A DNA stretch of 64,000 nt from Micromonospora tarapacensis (GCF_019697375.1 NZ_JAHCDI010000004.1:3521324-3585323); one strand, 5' to 3'. Shown: positions 1-9,086, numbered from the stretch's first letter. Numbers and translations: made by a program. Notes: generated from the sequence alone by a model not told the origin.

Positions 1-29
1 CCCGGTCGCGGCGAGGCCCGGGCGACGGT

Positions 30-1226
30 TCAGCAGGGCGGCACCGACCCGCCCCACACCACCGAGATGTACGCGTGGCTGACGAACTGGCCGGCGGCCA
101 GGCGATTCCAGCGGCTTGTGGTGCGGTACGGCCCGGCGATCGTCTGCCCGGTCACATGGCACTGGATCGGCACGTTGGCGTGCTGGGCGGCCAGTCCGCG
201 CGTCGGGTAGCCGGTGCCGGGGCCGGTGCGCACGTTGAGCGGGCCGTCGCCGACCACGCCCCGCGGGCCGCTACCCGTCCACAGGTAGGCCACGTCGACC
301 CAGGCGTTCGTGGTCAGTCGCAGGCCGTCCCAGAACGTCCCGTCGGCGAGGTCGACGCCGGCCGGGTTCAGCACCACCCGGCCGAACTGGTCCCGCCCGC
401 CGTTGTGGCCGGTCTGGTATGCGGCCTGCGCCTGCGGCCGGCCCCGGGGCAGATCCTTCCAGTTCTCCCGTACCGAGCTGGGATTCCAGTAGTCGTCCCG
501 GGTGTTCCACGGGCCGACGTCCCAGACCGGGGCGTACTCGCAGCGGCTGCCGGTGGTGGTACAGACCCGCAGGGTGTAGTCGCCGGTGTTGCGCGGGGAG
601 AGGCCACGGCGTGACGGCAGCGCCACGAAGTGGTCCCGGTTGCGGACGGTGTGCCCGTTCGCGGTCAACTCGCCGACCAGGCCGATCCGGGTCGCGTACA
701 CCCGGTAGGTGAGGCCGGGGGTGGCGGCGGCGATGGCGGCGGCGTCGGCGGTGAGCCGGACGGCCCGGACCTCGGTGGTGGCGCCGGCCGTGCTGCCGGT
801 CAGCACCACCCGGGCCTGAACCCGCCGGACCGGCTGGTCGAAGACGGCCCCCGGAACGGCGTCTCGCCACTCGGTCCAGCCGATCGCCCGCCAGCCGCGA
901 ACCTGGACGGTGGCGGTGGCGCCGGGTCCGGCGGCGGCGGTGACCTCGGCCCGGACCCGCGTCGCCGGACGGCTGAGGGTGTGCGGCGCGGTCACCAGCA
1001 TGCCCTCGGCGACGGCGCTACGCCGGGCCGGTACCCGGGGCGGGCGGGCGTCGGCCAGCCGGAGGCCGGCGCGGGTGTGCCGCACGTTGACGTCGTCGGC
1101 GTCGACGGCCGACAGGTCGGCGTTCCACCGGTCGGCGGGGGCGGCCGACGCGGCCGTGGGATGCAGGGAGATGGTCAGAACGGTGATCAGGCCGAGAGCC
1201 AGGACCCGAGTACGAGGATGATTCAC
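30..1226 (-). CDS. Secreted protein with C-terminal SH3-like domain
   Basis: A 398-aa exported protein. Residues 1-28 form a signal peptide (basic start, hydrophobic core, cleavage expected after ASA). A beta-rich middle is followed by a conserved-looking block around PVWDVGPWNTRDDYWN and a bacterial SH3-like segment from about residue 325 (PLNVRTGPGTGYPTRG), ending in a terminal Cys. Such SH3 domains usually bind cell-wall peptides, so a wall-associated role is inferred; no catalytic domain is recognisable. The GTG start at 1226 is supported by AGGAG seven bases upstream. It stands alone, facing away from an AT-rich leader. Confidence 0.8.
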   Translation of the reverse strand: MNHPRTRVLALGLITVLTISLHPTAASAAPADRWNADLSAVDADDVNVRHTRAGLRLADARPPRVPARRSAVAEGMLVTAPHTLSRPATRVRAEVTAAAGPGATATVQVRGWRAIGWTEWRDAVPGAVFDQPVRRVQARVVLTGSTAGATTEVRAVRLTADAAAIAAATPGLTYRVYATRIGLVGELTANGHTVRNRDHFVALPSRRGLSPRNTGDYTLRVCTTTGSRCEYAPVWDVGPWNTRDDYWNPSSVRENWKDLPRGRPQAQAAYQTGHNGGRDQFGRVVLNPAGVDLADGTFWDGLRLTTNAWVDVAYLWTGSGPRGVVGDGPLNVRTGPGTGYPTRGLAAQHANVPIQCHVTGQTIAGPYRTTSRWNRLAAGQFVSHAYISVVWGGSVPPC

Positions 1227-1333
1227 AGCATTCTCCTAAGAACCCCTCGATAATGCCTATATCCGTAGATCGAAGAGAAGCGCGATACAAATAGCGATAC
1301 ACGTGAATTGGCTTCGAATGGAAGAATGACGCG
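1227..1333 (-). promoter_or_regulatory. AT-rich leader with an 8-bp direct repeat
   Basis: This block is clearly more AT-rich than its surroundings and lies directly upstream of the secreted SH3 protein. It contains two copies of GCGATACA (1282-1289 and 1294-1301, plus strand) with a 12-bp period, about one helical turn, as expected of a regulator site. The ribosome binding site AGGAG lies at its gene-proximal end. No confident -35/-10 pair could be assigned. Confidence 0.4.
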
Positions 1334-1447
1334 GTGCCCGAAGGCGACACCGTCTGGAACACCGCCCGCGTCCTGGAACGCGCGCTCGCCGGGACCCGAC
1401 TGACCGGCAGCGACTTCCGGGTGCCCGCGCTGGCCAGCCCGGACTGA
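1334..1447 (+). pseudogene. N-terminal remnant of Nei/Fpg-type DNA glycosylase
   Basis: A GTG-started reading frame of 37 codons begins MPEGDTVWNTARVLERALAG, the signature start of actinobacterial Nei2/endonuclease VIII, with the catalytic Pro2-Glu3 pair and the early helix. It stops after ...RVPALASPD. The rest of the enzyme (H2TH and zinc-finger domains, normally about 230 more residues) is absent: no other frame downstream to the next gene at 1697 resumes the family. It is a decayed or deletion-truncated copy, below usual ORF length cut-offs. Confidence 0.75.
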
Positions 1448-1696
1448 CCGCCGGGGCGTGGATCTTCCACGGGACCGTCCGGGCAGGTCGGAGCCCGGTG
1501 GACGGCCGGCCATCCGACCGCGTCGGAGTGGCGCGGCCGACACGCCGGCAGATCGGCAGATCGGCACGATTGGGCACTTCCTAACCGGCCGGCACGCGTC
1601 GCATGCTGCCGTTGAGGGCTCACGGAACGTCAACACCGCGCGTCCGCGCCGCCACGTCGGGGTGGTGGCCGCCGCGCCCCGATCACCGGGAGAGCC

Positions 1697-4600
1697 ATGG
1701 CCGTGTTCCGCAGACTCCGGTCGACCTGGCTGGACCGCACCGCCCGCGCCGACCAGCAGCAGGGCGCGCCGTCCGCCGTGCCCACCGCCCGGACCGGCCC
1801 GGACCCGGCGTCACCCCTGGCACCGGCGAGCCTGGATCCGGCGGCCACGCCCCACTGCTTCGGCCCGGTGCCGAACCACGCGTACAGCCCACTACCGGTC
1901 GTCGACGCCGACGCAGCGGTGCTGACCGGCACGGGGCTGCGGAAGTTCGTCGACCCGCTGCCCGGCCTGGGCACCCTGGGGCGCACCCCGCTCGGCGCCC
2001 ACCTGCCGGTCGCCGTGCCCGACACCATCACCCACCCCGGCTGCGACTACTACGAGATCGGCCTGCGGGAGTACGCCCAGCGGCTGCACCGCGACCTGCC
2101 GGCGACCCGCCTGCGCGGCTACCGGCAACTGAACCTGGGCACCGACGTCGACGGGCACAACACCGTCGCCCCGCCACCCCAACCGTGGCACCTCGGCCCG
2201 GTCGTGCTGGCCCGGCGGGGCCGGCCGGTACGGATCAAGTTCATCAACCAACTGCCCGCCGGCCCGGCCGGCGACCTGTTCCTGCCGGTCGACCCGACCG
2301 TGCCCGGCGCCGGCCCGGGTCCCCTCGGCGGGCCGGCACCCTATCCGCAGAACCGGGCGGTGCTGCACCTCAGCGGCGCGCTCACCGGCTGGATCAGCGC
2401 CGGCACCCCCTGGCAGTGGATCACCCCGGCGGGCGAGATCACCCCCTACCCGACCGGCACCGCACTGACCCACGTCCCCGACATGGCGCACCCGGGGCAG
2501 GGCGCCACCACGCTCTACTTCCCCAACGACCAGAGCGGACGCCTGCTCTGGTTCCACGACAACACGGTCGGGCTGTCCCGGCTGACCGTCTACTCGGGCC
2601 AGATCGCGCTCTACCTGCTCACCGACGAGGCGCAGGAGCGGCTGGTCGCCGACGGGACGCTGCCGGCCGAGCAACTGCCGCTGGTCTTCGAGGACAAGAC
2701 ATTCGTGCCGGACGACGCCCAACTCGCCGCCCAGGACCCGACCTGGGACCGGGACCGCTGGGGCGCCCGGGGTGCCCTCTGGCACCCGCACATCTACCAG
2801 CCCCGGCAGAACCCGTACCGGCCGGACGGGATCAACCCGACCGGCCGGTGGGACTACGGCCCGTGGTCGCGTACCGCCTCGGCGGCCGGCCCGGACGCGC
2901 CCGCCGCCGCGCTGCCCAACCCGCACCACGATCCGGTCGCCGACCCGGGCGAGCCGCCGGAGGTGCCGGGCGTGCCGCAGCCGAGCGCGGTGCCGGCCGG
3001 GTACGGCGACACCGTGCTCGTCAACGGCGTCGCCTACCCGTACCTGGAGGTCGAGCCACGGTTGTACCGCTGGCGCATCCTCAACGCCTGCCCGGACCGC
3101 TGGCTGAACCTCCAGCTGTACCGGGCGGCCTCGGACGCCCCGATGTGGACGCCGGAAGGCCGGCTGGCCGCCGGTGACGCCGGCGAGGTGCCGATGGTCG
3201 ACGCCGTCCGCGCGCCGGGCCGGCCGGCGGACTGGCCGACCGACGGCCGGCCCGGTGGCGTGCCGGACCCGTCGGCGGCCGGACCCGAGATGATCCGGAT
3301 CGGCAACGAGTGCGGCCTGCTGCCGGCGCCCGTGGTGGTCCCGAACCAGCCGATCGGCTTCCGCTTCGACCGGCGCGACCCCACCGTGCTCAACGTCGAC
3401 GGCCACGCACTGCTGTTGGCCCCCGGCGAGCGGGCCGACGTGCTTGTCGACTTCGCCACCGTCACCCCCGGCAGCACGCTGATCCTCTACAACGACTGTC
3501 CCGTCCCGCTGCCCTGCTTCGACCCCCGGTACGACCACCACACGGGCGGGCCGGACCGTACCGCGGAGGGTGGCGCACCGCCGACCGTTCCCGGGTACGG
3601 TCCGAACACCCGCACCCTGGTGCAGCTGCGGGTGGCCGGCACCCCGGCCGAACCGTACGACCTCGACCGGCTGCGGGCGCGGCTGCCCGGCGCGTACGCG
3701 ACCAGCCAGCGCCCCCCGATCGTCCCGCAGCCGGCCTACGACCCCTGCTTCGGCACCGGCACCGCCGGACCGACCCGGGTGCCGGTCCATGCCACCGCCG
3801 TGGAGTTCACCCCCGCCGGTGCCACGGAACCGGTGTGCCTGCCGCTGGCGGTCAAGGCCGTGCGGCAGGTCTTCGAGCCCGACCACGGCCGGCTCACCGG
3901 CCGCCTCGGCGTGGGTCACCCGCACACCGGGCCGCTCGGCGAGGCCACCCTGCCGCTCGGCCCCGCCGACCCGGCGACCGAGGTGCTGCAGGTCTGCGAC
4001 CCGGCCGTGACGGTCGGCGCGGCCGGCGACGGCACCCAGCTCTGGCGGGTACGCGGCACCGGCCGACAGAGCCATCCGGTGCGCTTCGACGGGCTCGACG
4101 TGCAGGTCATCGGCCGGGTCGGCGGCGACGGCACGATCCGGCCACCGCACCCCGGCGAGCTCGGCTGGAAGCAGGTCGTCCGGGTGGACCCGGGTGAGGA
4201 CGTGCTGCTCGCGCTGCGACCGGAGGCACCGGTCCTCCCGTTCAAGATCGGTGACAGCGTGCGACTGCTCGACCCGACCCGCCCGGCGGGCGCGCGGATC
4301 GGATCGACACAGCTCAGCCCGGTCGACGGTCGACCGGCAACCGTGGTCAACCAGCTGGTCAACCTGGGCTGGGAGTACGCCTGGTCGAGCGCGGCGGCCG
4401 GCCACCGCGACCAGGGCATGTACCGCCCGCTGGTGGTCCGCGTCTCGCCCCGGGCGCCGACCGGGCTGACCGCCGCTCCCGCGCCCGGCTCGGCGACCGC
4501 CCTACCCGCGATCACCCTCACCTGGACCGGCAACGGCAGCCGCCCACCGGCCACCAGCCACCTGCTGCAACGGGCCACCGACGCGACGTTCACCAACGGG

Positions 4601-5320
4601 CTGACCACGCTCACCGTGGCCGCCACGGCCACCCGCTACACCGACGCCACGGTCACCCCCGGGGTCACCTACCACTACCGGATCCGGGCGGAGAACGCGG
4701 TCAGCTGCTCGACCTGGTCCAACTGCGTCCCCGCGGCGGTGCAGCTCACCGCACCGACCCGGCTGGCCGCGTCGATCCCGCCCGCCGCGCCGCTGCGGGT
4801 CGCGCTGCGCTGGGCCAACCACTCCTTCGCCACCGGCATCGACGTGCAGCGGGCCACCAACCCGACCTTCACCAGCGGACCGGGCACCACCGCGATCAGC
4901 GTCGGCGACAACCACCTGGACCCGGCGGTCGCGCCGGACACCACGTACTACTACCGGGTACGCACCAGCTATCTCGGCGCCGCCTCACCCTGGTCGACGG
5001 TGGCGACGGTGACCACCCCACCCGCCCCGGGCACGCCGACCTCGGTCAGCGTCGCCACCAGCGCACCCGCCCCGGACAGCGCGACCGTGGTGCTGGGCTG
5101 GGCGGCCAGCACCCCCACCGGCCAGGGTGCCGGCTTCACCGTGGAACGAGCCCTGGATCCGGCGTTCACCCGGGAACCGGCGACCTTCACGGTCACCGGG
5201 CGGGGCTTCACCAACACCGGCCTGGCCCGAGGCGTCACCTACCACTACCGGGTCCGCTCGTTCAACGTGGTCGGCGCCTCGCCGTTCACCGGACCGATCC
5301 CGGTCACCACCCCGGAGTGA
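1697..5320 (+). CDS. Ligand-poor multicopper-oxidase-like protein with three FnIII domains
   Basis: A 1207-aa protein. Residues 1 to about 912 follow a CotA/bilirubin-oxidase-like three-cupredoxin multicopper oxidase. The landmarks are W-I-S-A-G-T-P-W-Q-W near residue 233, L-T-V-Y-S-G near 297 and the final domain around residues 790-910. Three fibronectin III repeats fill about residues 915-1207, each with a TYHYR or TYYYR strand. The copper ligands are mostly lost: H-L-S at 224-226 replaces HxH, H-D-N at 287-289 replaces HDH, H793 is followed by R796 and D798, and only H903/M908 remain of the last motif. No signal peptide is obvious. GGGAG precedes the ATG. Probably a structural or binding protein; function unknown. 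Confidence 0.8.
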   Translation: MAVFRRLRSTWLDRTARADQQQGAPSAVPTARTGPDPASPLAPASLDPAATPHCFGPVPNHAYSPLPVVDADAAVLTGTGLRKFVDPLPGLGTLGRTPLGAHLPVAVPDTITHPGCDYYEIGLREYAQRLHRDLPATRLRGYRQLNLGTDVDGHNTVAPPPQPWHLGPVVLARRGRPVRIKFINQLPAGPAGDLFLPVDPTVPGAGPGPLGGPAPYPQNRAVLHLSGALTGWISAGTPWQWITPAGEITPYPTGTALTHVPDMAHPGQGATTLYFPNDQSGRLLWFHDNTVGLSRLTVYSGQIALYLLTDEAQERLVADGTLPAEQLPLVFEDKTFVPDDAQLAAQDPTWDRDRWGARGALWHPHIYQPRQNPYRPDGINPTGRWDYGPWSRTASAAGPDAPAAALPNPHHDPVADPGEPPEVPGVPQPSAVPAGYGDTVLVNGVAYPYLEVEPRLYRWRILNACPDRWLNLQLYRAASDAPMWTPEGRLAAGDAGEVPMVDAVRAPGRPADWPTDGRPGGVPDPSAAGPEMIRIGNECGLLPAPVVVPNQPIGFRFDRRDPTVLNVDGHALLLAPGERADVLVDFATVTPGSTLILYNDCPVPLPCFDPRYDHHTGGPDRTAEGGAPPTVPGYGPNTRTLVQLRVAGTPAEPYDLDRLRARLPGAYATSQRPPIVPQPAYDPCFGTGTAGPTRVPVHATAVEFTPAGATEPVCLPLAVKAVRQVFEPDHGRLTGRLGVGHPHTGPLGEATLPLGPADPATEVLQVCDPAVTVGAAGDGTQLWRVRGTGRQSHPVRFDGLDVQVIGRVGGDGTIRPPHPGELGWKQVVRVDPGEDVLLALRPEAPVLPFKIGDSVRLLDPTRPAGARIGSTQLSPVDGRPATVVNQLVNLGWEYAWSSAAAGHRDQGMYRPLVVRVSPRAPTGLTAAPAPGSATALPAITLTWTGNGSRPPATSHLLQRATDATFTNGLTTLTVAATATRYTDATVTPGVTYHYRIRAENAVSCSTWSNCVPAAVQLTAPTRLAASIPPAAPLRVALRWANHSFATGIDVQRATNPTFTSGPGTTAISVGDNHLDPAVAPDTTYYYRVRTSYLGAASPWSTVATVTTPPAPGTPTSVSVATSAPAPDSATVVLGWAASTPTGQGAGFTVERALDPAFTREPATFTVTGRGFTNTGLARGVTYHYRVRSFNVVGASPFTGPIPVTTPE

Positions 5321-5383
5321 CTCCGGCGAACATGGGAAGTTGCCTTACCAGCCACTTCCGGGCCGGCGTCGCGCCCGGGCCGG

Positions 5384-5605
5384 TCAGCGGCTCTCGCCGT
5401 CACCGGTCGCGCGCGGCGGGGCGCCTTGCGGTGTCCCGCGCAACCACAGCCACACCCCGACCAGCCCGCATGCCGCGCCGCCGACGGCGATCGCCGACTC
5501 GGCCAGGCCGGAAAGGTCGTCCAGGAACGGGAAGGTGCGGGAGACGACCAACGCCAGGAACGCGATCAGCAGCAGAAGAACGGCAAGCACCCGCTGTCGA
5601 GTCAT
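5384..5605 (-). CDS. Small two-TM membrane protein
   Basis: A 73-aa hypothetical protein. Residues 6-24 are a strong hydrophobic helix and residues about 36-56 a second one ending in WLWLRG, with a charged hydrophilic tail. No family is recognised. It lies downstream, on the same strand, of another small membrane protein and faces the multicopper-oxidase-like gene tail to tail. Codon use resembles neighbouring genes. It could be the last member of the psp-region transcript, but the gap to the next gene is about 55 bp and co-transcription is only inferred. Confidence 0.55.
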   Translation of the reverse strand: MTRQRVLAVLLLLIAFLALVVSRTFPFLDDLSGLAESAIAVGGAACGLVGVWLWLRGTPQGAPPRATGDGESR

Positions 5606-5659
5606 GGATGCAATTGGATCATAGGGGTCAAGTCCAGTGTGGTGGGTGGGGCGGTTCGG

Positions 5660-5959
5660 CTACGGCCCGTCATCGGCGCCTTCGGATCGGCCCTGGCTCC
5701 CCTTCCGCTCGTCGGCGCCGAGCGTCACCACACCCTGCAACACGAGCGCGCCGGCGACGAGGGCGACGCCCAACGCGGTGGAGAACGTCGCCACGAGCCC
5801 CGTGGCGAGAAAGGCGAGGCCGTAGCCTTCGCTGCCGCTCACCAGGAGATCGTTGAGCGAGACCAGCGCGTCGGCCAGCAGCGTCCTGGCTATGACTGCA
5901 ACGACGAGCAGCGCGACACCCAGGTTGAACATTCCGTGAGGTGTGACTCTTCGCGGCAT
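5660..5959 (-). CDS. Small membrane protein, unknown function
   Basis: A 99-aa protein with hydrophobic segments at about residues 10-28 and 45-80 and a polar, acidic C-terminus (EGADDGP). It begins only 16 bp after the pspM-like gene ends, on the same strand, so it probably belongs to the envelope-stress transcript. No domain is recognisable. The position suggests a membrane accessory to the Psp system, but that is inference from context only. Confidence 0.55.
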   Translation of the reverse strand: MPRRVTPHGMFNLGVALLVVAVIARTLLADALVSLNDLLVSGSEGYGLAFLATGLVATFSTALGVALVAGALVLQGVVTLGADERKGSQGRSEGADDGP

Positions 5960-5975
5960 TCGCGATCCCCTTCCG

Positions 5976-6755
5976 TCAGGGAGCAGCCGCGGGCCGGCCC
6001 ACGGCGCGTAGCTCGGCCAGCGCGGAGGCGAAGCCGTGCAGCAGATCAGTCGCCTCCGTCAGGCGGGACGCCGCCGGGTGCTCGGTTTCGGGACGGTACT
6101 CCTCGGCCAGGTATCCCGCGGCGGCCACCACCAACCGCTCGTACGCGGCCACCCCCGCCTCCAGCTGCCCGGTGAGCGCCCGATGCGCCTCGACCAGCGG
6201 TGCCCGGGCGTCGGCCGGTGCGAGCCGTACCGCCCGCTCGACGCTGACCACCCGGTGGGCCAACTCCCGCAGCGACCGCTCGGCCACGGACGCCTCGGCG
6301 ACGGCCGGCTCGGCGAGGCCGGTCAGCCGACCCGTCATCGAGGTCATGGTCGACGCGGCCCGGTCCAACCGTTCCCACGGCTGGGCGACGCTGGTGCCGC
6401 GCAGGGCGGTGCGGATGCGTACCCGGCGTACCTCGGCCAGCACGCCGGCGCCCACGGGGAGGCGTTCGACGGCGGCCACCAGGCGGGCCCGGTTACGGGC
6501 GGCGACCTGGGCCGGGTCGGGTGGAGGCGGGGCGGGTCGCGCGGCCAGCACGCGCAGGTCGGCCCAGCGCCACCCGGCCAGCGCGGTGGCGGCACCCGCG
6601 GCGGCGGCCCAGGCCGCGTCGGCGAGCCCGATGCCGGCGTACGGGGTCAGCACGATCGTCGCACCGCCGAGCCCACCGGCCAGGACGCTCCACCGGCGGG
6701 CGGAGCCGCGCAGCTTGCCCAGCCGCCTGAAGTACCGGGTGCGCTCGTCTGCCAC
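5976..6755 (-). CDS. pspM: PspM-like membrane partner of PspA
   Basis: A 259-aa protein with two adjacent transmembrane helices (about residues 22-40 and 42-65) followed by a long cytoplasmic helical region rich in Ala, Arg and Glu. It sits 22 bp downstream of pspA, which itself follows clgR. This is the order of mycobacterial clgR-pspA-pspM (Rv2745c-Rv2744c-Rv2743c), where PspM anchors PspA at the membrane. The assignment rests on synteny, size and topology rather than a diagnostic motif. Confidence 0.65.
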   Translation of the reverse strand: MADERTRYFRRLGKLRGSARRWSVLAGGLGGATIVLTPYAGIGLADAAWAAAAGAATALAGWRWADLRVLAARPAPPPPDPAQVAARNRARLVAAVERLPVGAGVLAEVRRVRIRTALRGTSVAQPWERLDRAASTMTSMTGRLTGLAEPAVAEASVAERSLRELAHRVVSVERAVRLAPADARAPLVEAHRALTGQLEAGVAAYERLVVAAAGYLAEEYRPETEHPAASRLTEATDLLHGFASALAELRAVGRPAAAP

Positions 6756-6777
6756 CGCTGCCTCCTCGACCCTGCGC

Positions 6778-7644
6778 TCAGCCGGCGGCCGTGGTGTCGC
6801 CGGTGCCGCGTTCGCGGCTCATGCTGGCCCTGATCTCGTCGAGCCGGGCCACACCCGGTTCGCCGGTCTGCGCGGCCGGCTGGTCGGCCTCGCGTTCGGC
6901 GCCGGAACCCGCGCCGAGTTGCTCGCCGGCCATGCTGGCCCGGATCTGGTCCAGCCGGGCCGACCCGGCCGTGTCCAGGGTCGCCTTCTGGATCTCCAGC
7001 ATCCGGCCCTCGGTCGAGTTGCCGGCGAGTTCCGCCCGGCCCATCGCGTTGGCGTAGCGGCGTTCGATGCGGTCGCGGACCTCGTCGAGAGTGGGAGTGC
7101 CGCCGGGGGCGGTGAGTGCCGACATGGACTCCAGCGAGGCGGCCACGCTCTCCTGCATCTTGGCCTGCTCCAACTGGCTGAGCAGCTTGGCGCGCTCGGC
7201 GAGCTTCTGCTGGAGGATCATCGAGTTGTTCTCCACCGCCCGGCGGGCCTGCCCGGCGGCGCCGAGTGCCTGATCGTGCAGGGTCTTCAGATCCTCCGCG
7301 GACTGCTCGGCGGAGACCAGCTGGGTCGCCAGGGCCTGCGCGGACTGCTCGTAGCGCCCGGCCTCGGCCTCGTCGCCCTTGGCGCGGGCCTGGTCGGCGA
7401 GGACCAGCGCCTGGCGGGCGTTGGCCTGCAATCGCTCGACGTCGGACATCTGCCGGGACAGCTTCATCTCCAGCTGGCGCTGGTTGCCGATCACCGCGGC
7501 GGCCTGCTGGACGAGCGCCTGGTGCTGCCGGTGCGCCTCGTCGATGGCCTGCTGGAGCTGCACCTTCGGGTCGGCGTGCTCGTCGATCCGGGCACCGAAG
7601 AGCGCCATCAGGTACTTCCACCCCTTGACGAACGGGTTCGCCAT
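6778..7644 (-). CDS. pspA: PspA/IM30 envelope-stress protein
   Basis: A 288-aa member of the PspA/Vipp1 family, which stabilises stressed membranes and forms ESCRT-III-like assemblies. It begins [20 protein letters not shown] (amphipathic membrane-binding helix), followed by a long Gln/Ala/Glu coiled coil to about residue 215. The C-terminal tail is longer than in E. coli PspA and contains two near-identical copies of ARLD(Q/E)IRASM about 35 residues apart, joined by a Gly/Glu/Gln-rich linker. It lies between clgR and the pspM-like gene. Expression is probably driven by ClgR as in mycobacteria. Confidence 0.93.
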   Translation of the reverse strand: MANPFVKGWKYLMALFGARIDEHADPKVQLQQAIDEAHRQHQALVQQAAAVIGNQRQLEMKLSRQMSDVERLQANARQALVLADQARAKGDEAEAGRYEQSAQALATQLVSAEQSAEDLKTLHDQALGAAGQARRAVENNSMILQQKLAERAKLLSQLEQAKMQESVAASLESMSALTAPGGTPTLDEVRDRIERRYANAMGRAELAGNSTEGRMLEIQKATLDTAGSARLDQIRASMAGEQLGAGSGAEREADQPAAQTGEPGVARLDEIRASMSRERGTGDTTAAG

Positions 7645-7828
7645 CTTCGCGGTATCCCCTCAATCAGGTCGCTGCACCTGCCCCACCCCGGGTGGCCGAA
7701 CTCAGCCACCGGCGATGGTGGAACCATCGTCCCAGCCGGGCGCCAGTGCGGCATCCGTACCGCCGAGAGGGGGACGTCCGCGATCAACCCTACGCGGTGG
7801 CAGCCACCGCGACCATCGACCGCCAGGC

Positions 7829-8287
7829 TCAGGCGGCGCAGACCACGTCGCGGTCGGTGCGGTCGGTGGCGGACCGGACCCGGGCGCTGCGCAGGGTGGC
7901 CTTGAGCGGAGAGTCCTGCCGCACGGAGACGGCGACGGAACCGTCGGAGGTGACCTGACGCACCCCCCGGCCGGTGGTCTTGTGCACTGCGGCGGCGACC
8001 GGCGTCGAATCGGCCGGCTCGCCCTGCACCGGCACCAGCACGCCCGGCAGCTGCTCGGCGAGCGCGACGGTGTCGCTGACCTCGCGCAGCAGCTCGGACA
8101 GGCGGGCACCCAGCGCGTCACAGATCGCGGCGAGCAACTCGCTGGAGGGCTCCTTCTGGCCGCGTTCGATCTCGGACAGGTAACCGAGGCTGACGTTCGC
8201 GGCGGAAGACACCTCACGCAGCGTGCGGTGCTGCCCCTGCCGGCGCGCCCTCAGTGCGTCACCGATCACCCGGCGTAGCAGGACCAT
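7829..8287 (-). CDS. clgR: ClgR-type Xre-family transcriptional activator
   Basis: A 152-aa regulator of protease and envelope-stress genes. The N-terminal helix-turn-helix spans about residues 5-65, with the hallmark [20 protein letters not shown]. The protein ends in ...VVCAA; two C-terminal alanines resemble the ClpP degron reported for Streptomyces ClgR, so turnover by ClpP is plausible. The ATG at 8287 was chosen over upstream in-frame starts because GGGGAGG lies four bases before it and the family starts here. It is upstream of pspA (gap about 184 bp), matching the mycobacterial clgR-pspA arrangement. Confidence 0.9.
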   Translation of the reverse strand: MVLLRRVIGDALRARRQGQHRTLREVSSAANVSLGYLSEIERGQKEPSSELLAAICDALGARLSELLREVSDTVALAEQLPGVLVPVQGEPADSTPVAAAVHKTTGRGVRQVTSDGSVAVSVRQDSPLKATLRSARVRSATDRTDRDVVCAA

Positions 8288-8387
8288 CGCACCTCCCCTG
8301 CGGGACCCAAGTTCGTCCGGCCGTCCGGTCCGGCGGTGGCACCGGCTCCGGCCGTCGGAGCTTTCCCGCAACCGTACCCGTTGCACG

Positions 8388-8418
8388 CCGCCACGACATC
8401 CCGCCCCGCCACGACATC
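8388..8418 (-). promoter_or_regulatory. 13-bp direct repeat upstream of clgR
   Basis: GATGTCGTGGCGG (minus strand) occurs twice, at 8406-8418 and 8388-8400, with an 18-bp period, in the 208-bp gap between pncC and clgR and about 100 bp upstream of the clgR start. Perfect 13-bp tandem sites in a promoter gap suggest binding by a dimeric regulator. The site does not match the inverted ClgR consensus I remember, so the regulator is unknown. Confidence 0.4.
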
Positions 8419-8495
8419 TCGCCGCACCGCTGGCCGCGCCGCCGGTCAGTGACGCCTCGGCTGCCGCTGTCCCGGCGTTTCGCCCAGCTGGACTG

Positions 8496-9020
8496 TCAAC
8501 CATCGGAAGCGACCGGGCTCTCCGGGGCCTGGATGCGGTCGGCGAGCAGGCGCAGCGCCTCGGTCACGGCGGCACCGCGGATACGGTCACGCCCGCCGGT
8601 CAGGTCGAGCTGCCGCACCTCCCTGCCGTCCGGGCCGGCGACCGCGACGAAGACCAGCCCGACCGGCTTGCCGTCCTGGGGTTCCGGGCCGGCCACCCCG
8701 GTGGTGGCCAGGCCCCAGTCGGCACCGCAGCGGCGCCGGCCACCCTCGGCGAGTGCCGCCGCCACGTCGCAGTCGACCGGGCCACGTTCGGCCAGCAGCT
8801 GCGCCGGTACGCCGGCCAACTGCTCCTTCAGCTCGGTGGCGTAGACCACCAGCCCGCCCCGGAAGACCGCGCTGGCTCCGGCGATCTCCACGATCGTGGC
8901 GGCCAGCAGCCCGCCGGTCAGCGACTCGACGGTGGCGACCGTCTCCCGCCGCTCGATGAGGCGGTGCACCACCCCGGCCGCCGCGCTGCCCATCGAACCC
9001 TCGGCCTCTCGCACGCCCAT
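8496..9020 (-). CDS. pncC: CinA C-terminal-type nicotinamide-nucleotide amidase
   Basis: About 174 aa, covering only the CinA C-terminal domain, which deamidates nicotinamide mononucleotide (NMN) to nicotinic acid mononucleotide (NaMN) in pyridine nucleotide recycling. Family landmarks are [21 protein letters not shown] near the start, the [16 protein letters not shown] segment and [17 protein letters not shown]. The ATG at 9020 was preferred because GGGAAGG lies nine bases upstream; ATGs at 9029 and 8993 are alternatives. It lies between pgsA and clgR, a common actinobacterial order. Confidence 0.88.
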   Translation of the reverse strand: MGVREAEGSMGSAAAGVVHRLIERRETVATVESLTGGLLAATIVEIAGASAVFRGGLVVYATELKEQLAGVPAQLLAERGPVDCDVAAALAEGGRRRCGADWGLATTGVAGPEPQDGKPVGLVFVAVAGPDGREVRQLDLTGGRDRIRGAAVTEALRLLADRIQAPESPVASDG

Positions 9021-9086
9021 GAACTGCATCCTTCCCGGCTCGCGAGTGATCCACCCGCCGCAACAGGAATCGGGGTGACCGCGGTC

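Noticed and set aside
1892..4405. 837-aa open frame antisense to the multicopper-oxidase-like gene
   Set aside because: No family resemblance, composition of a high-GC shadow frame, and the plus-strand protein is clearly the coding one.
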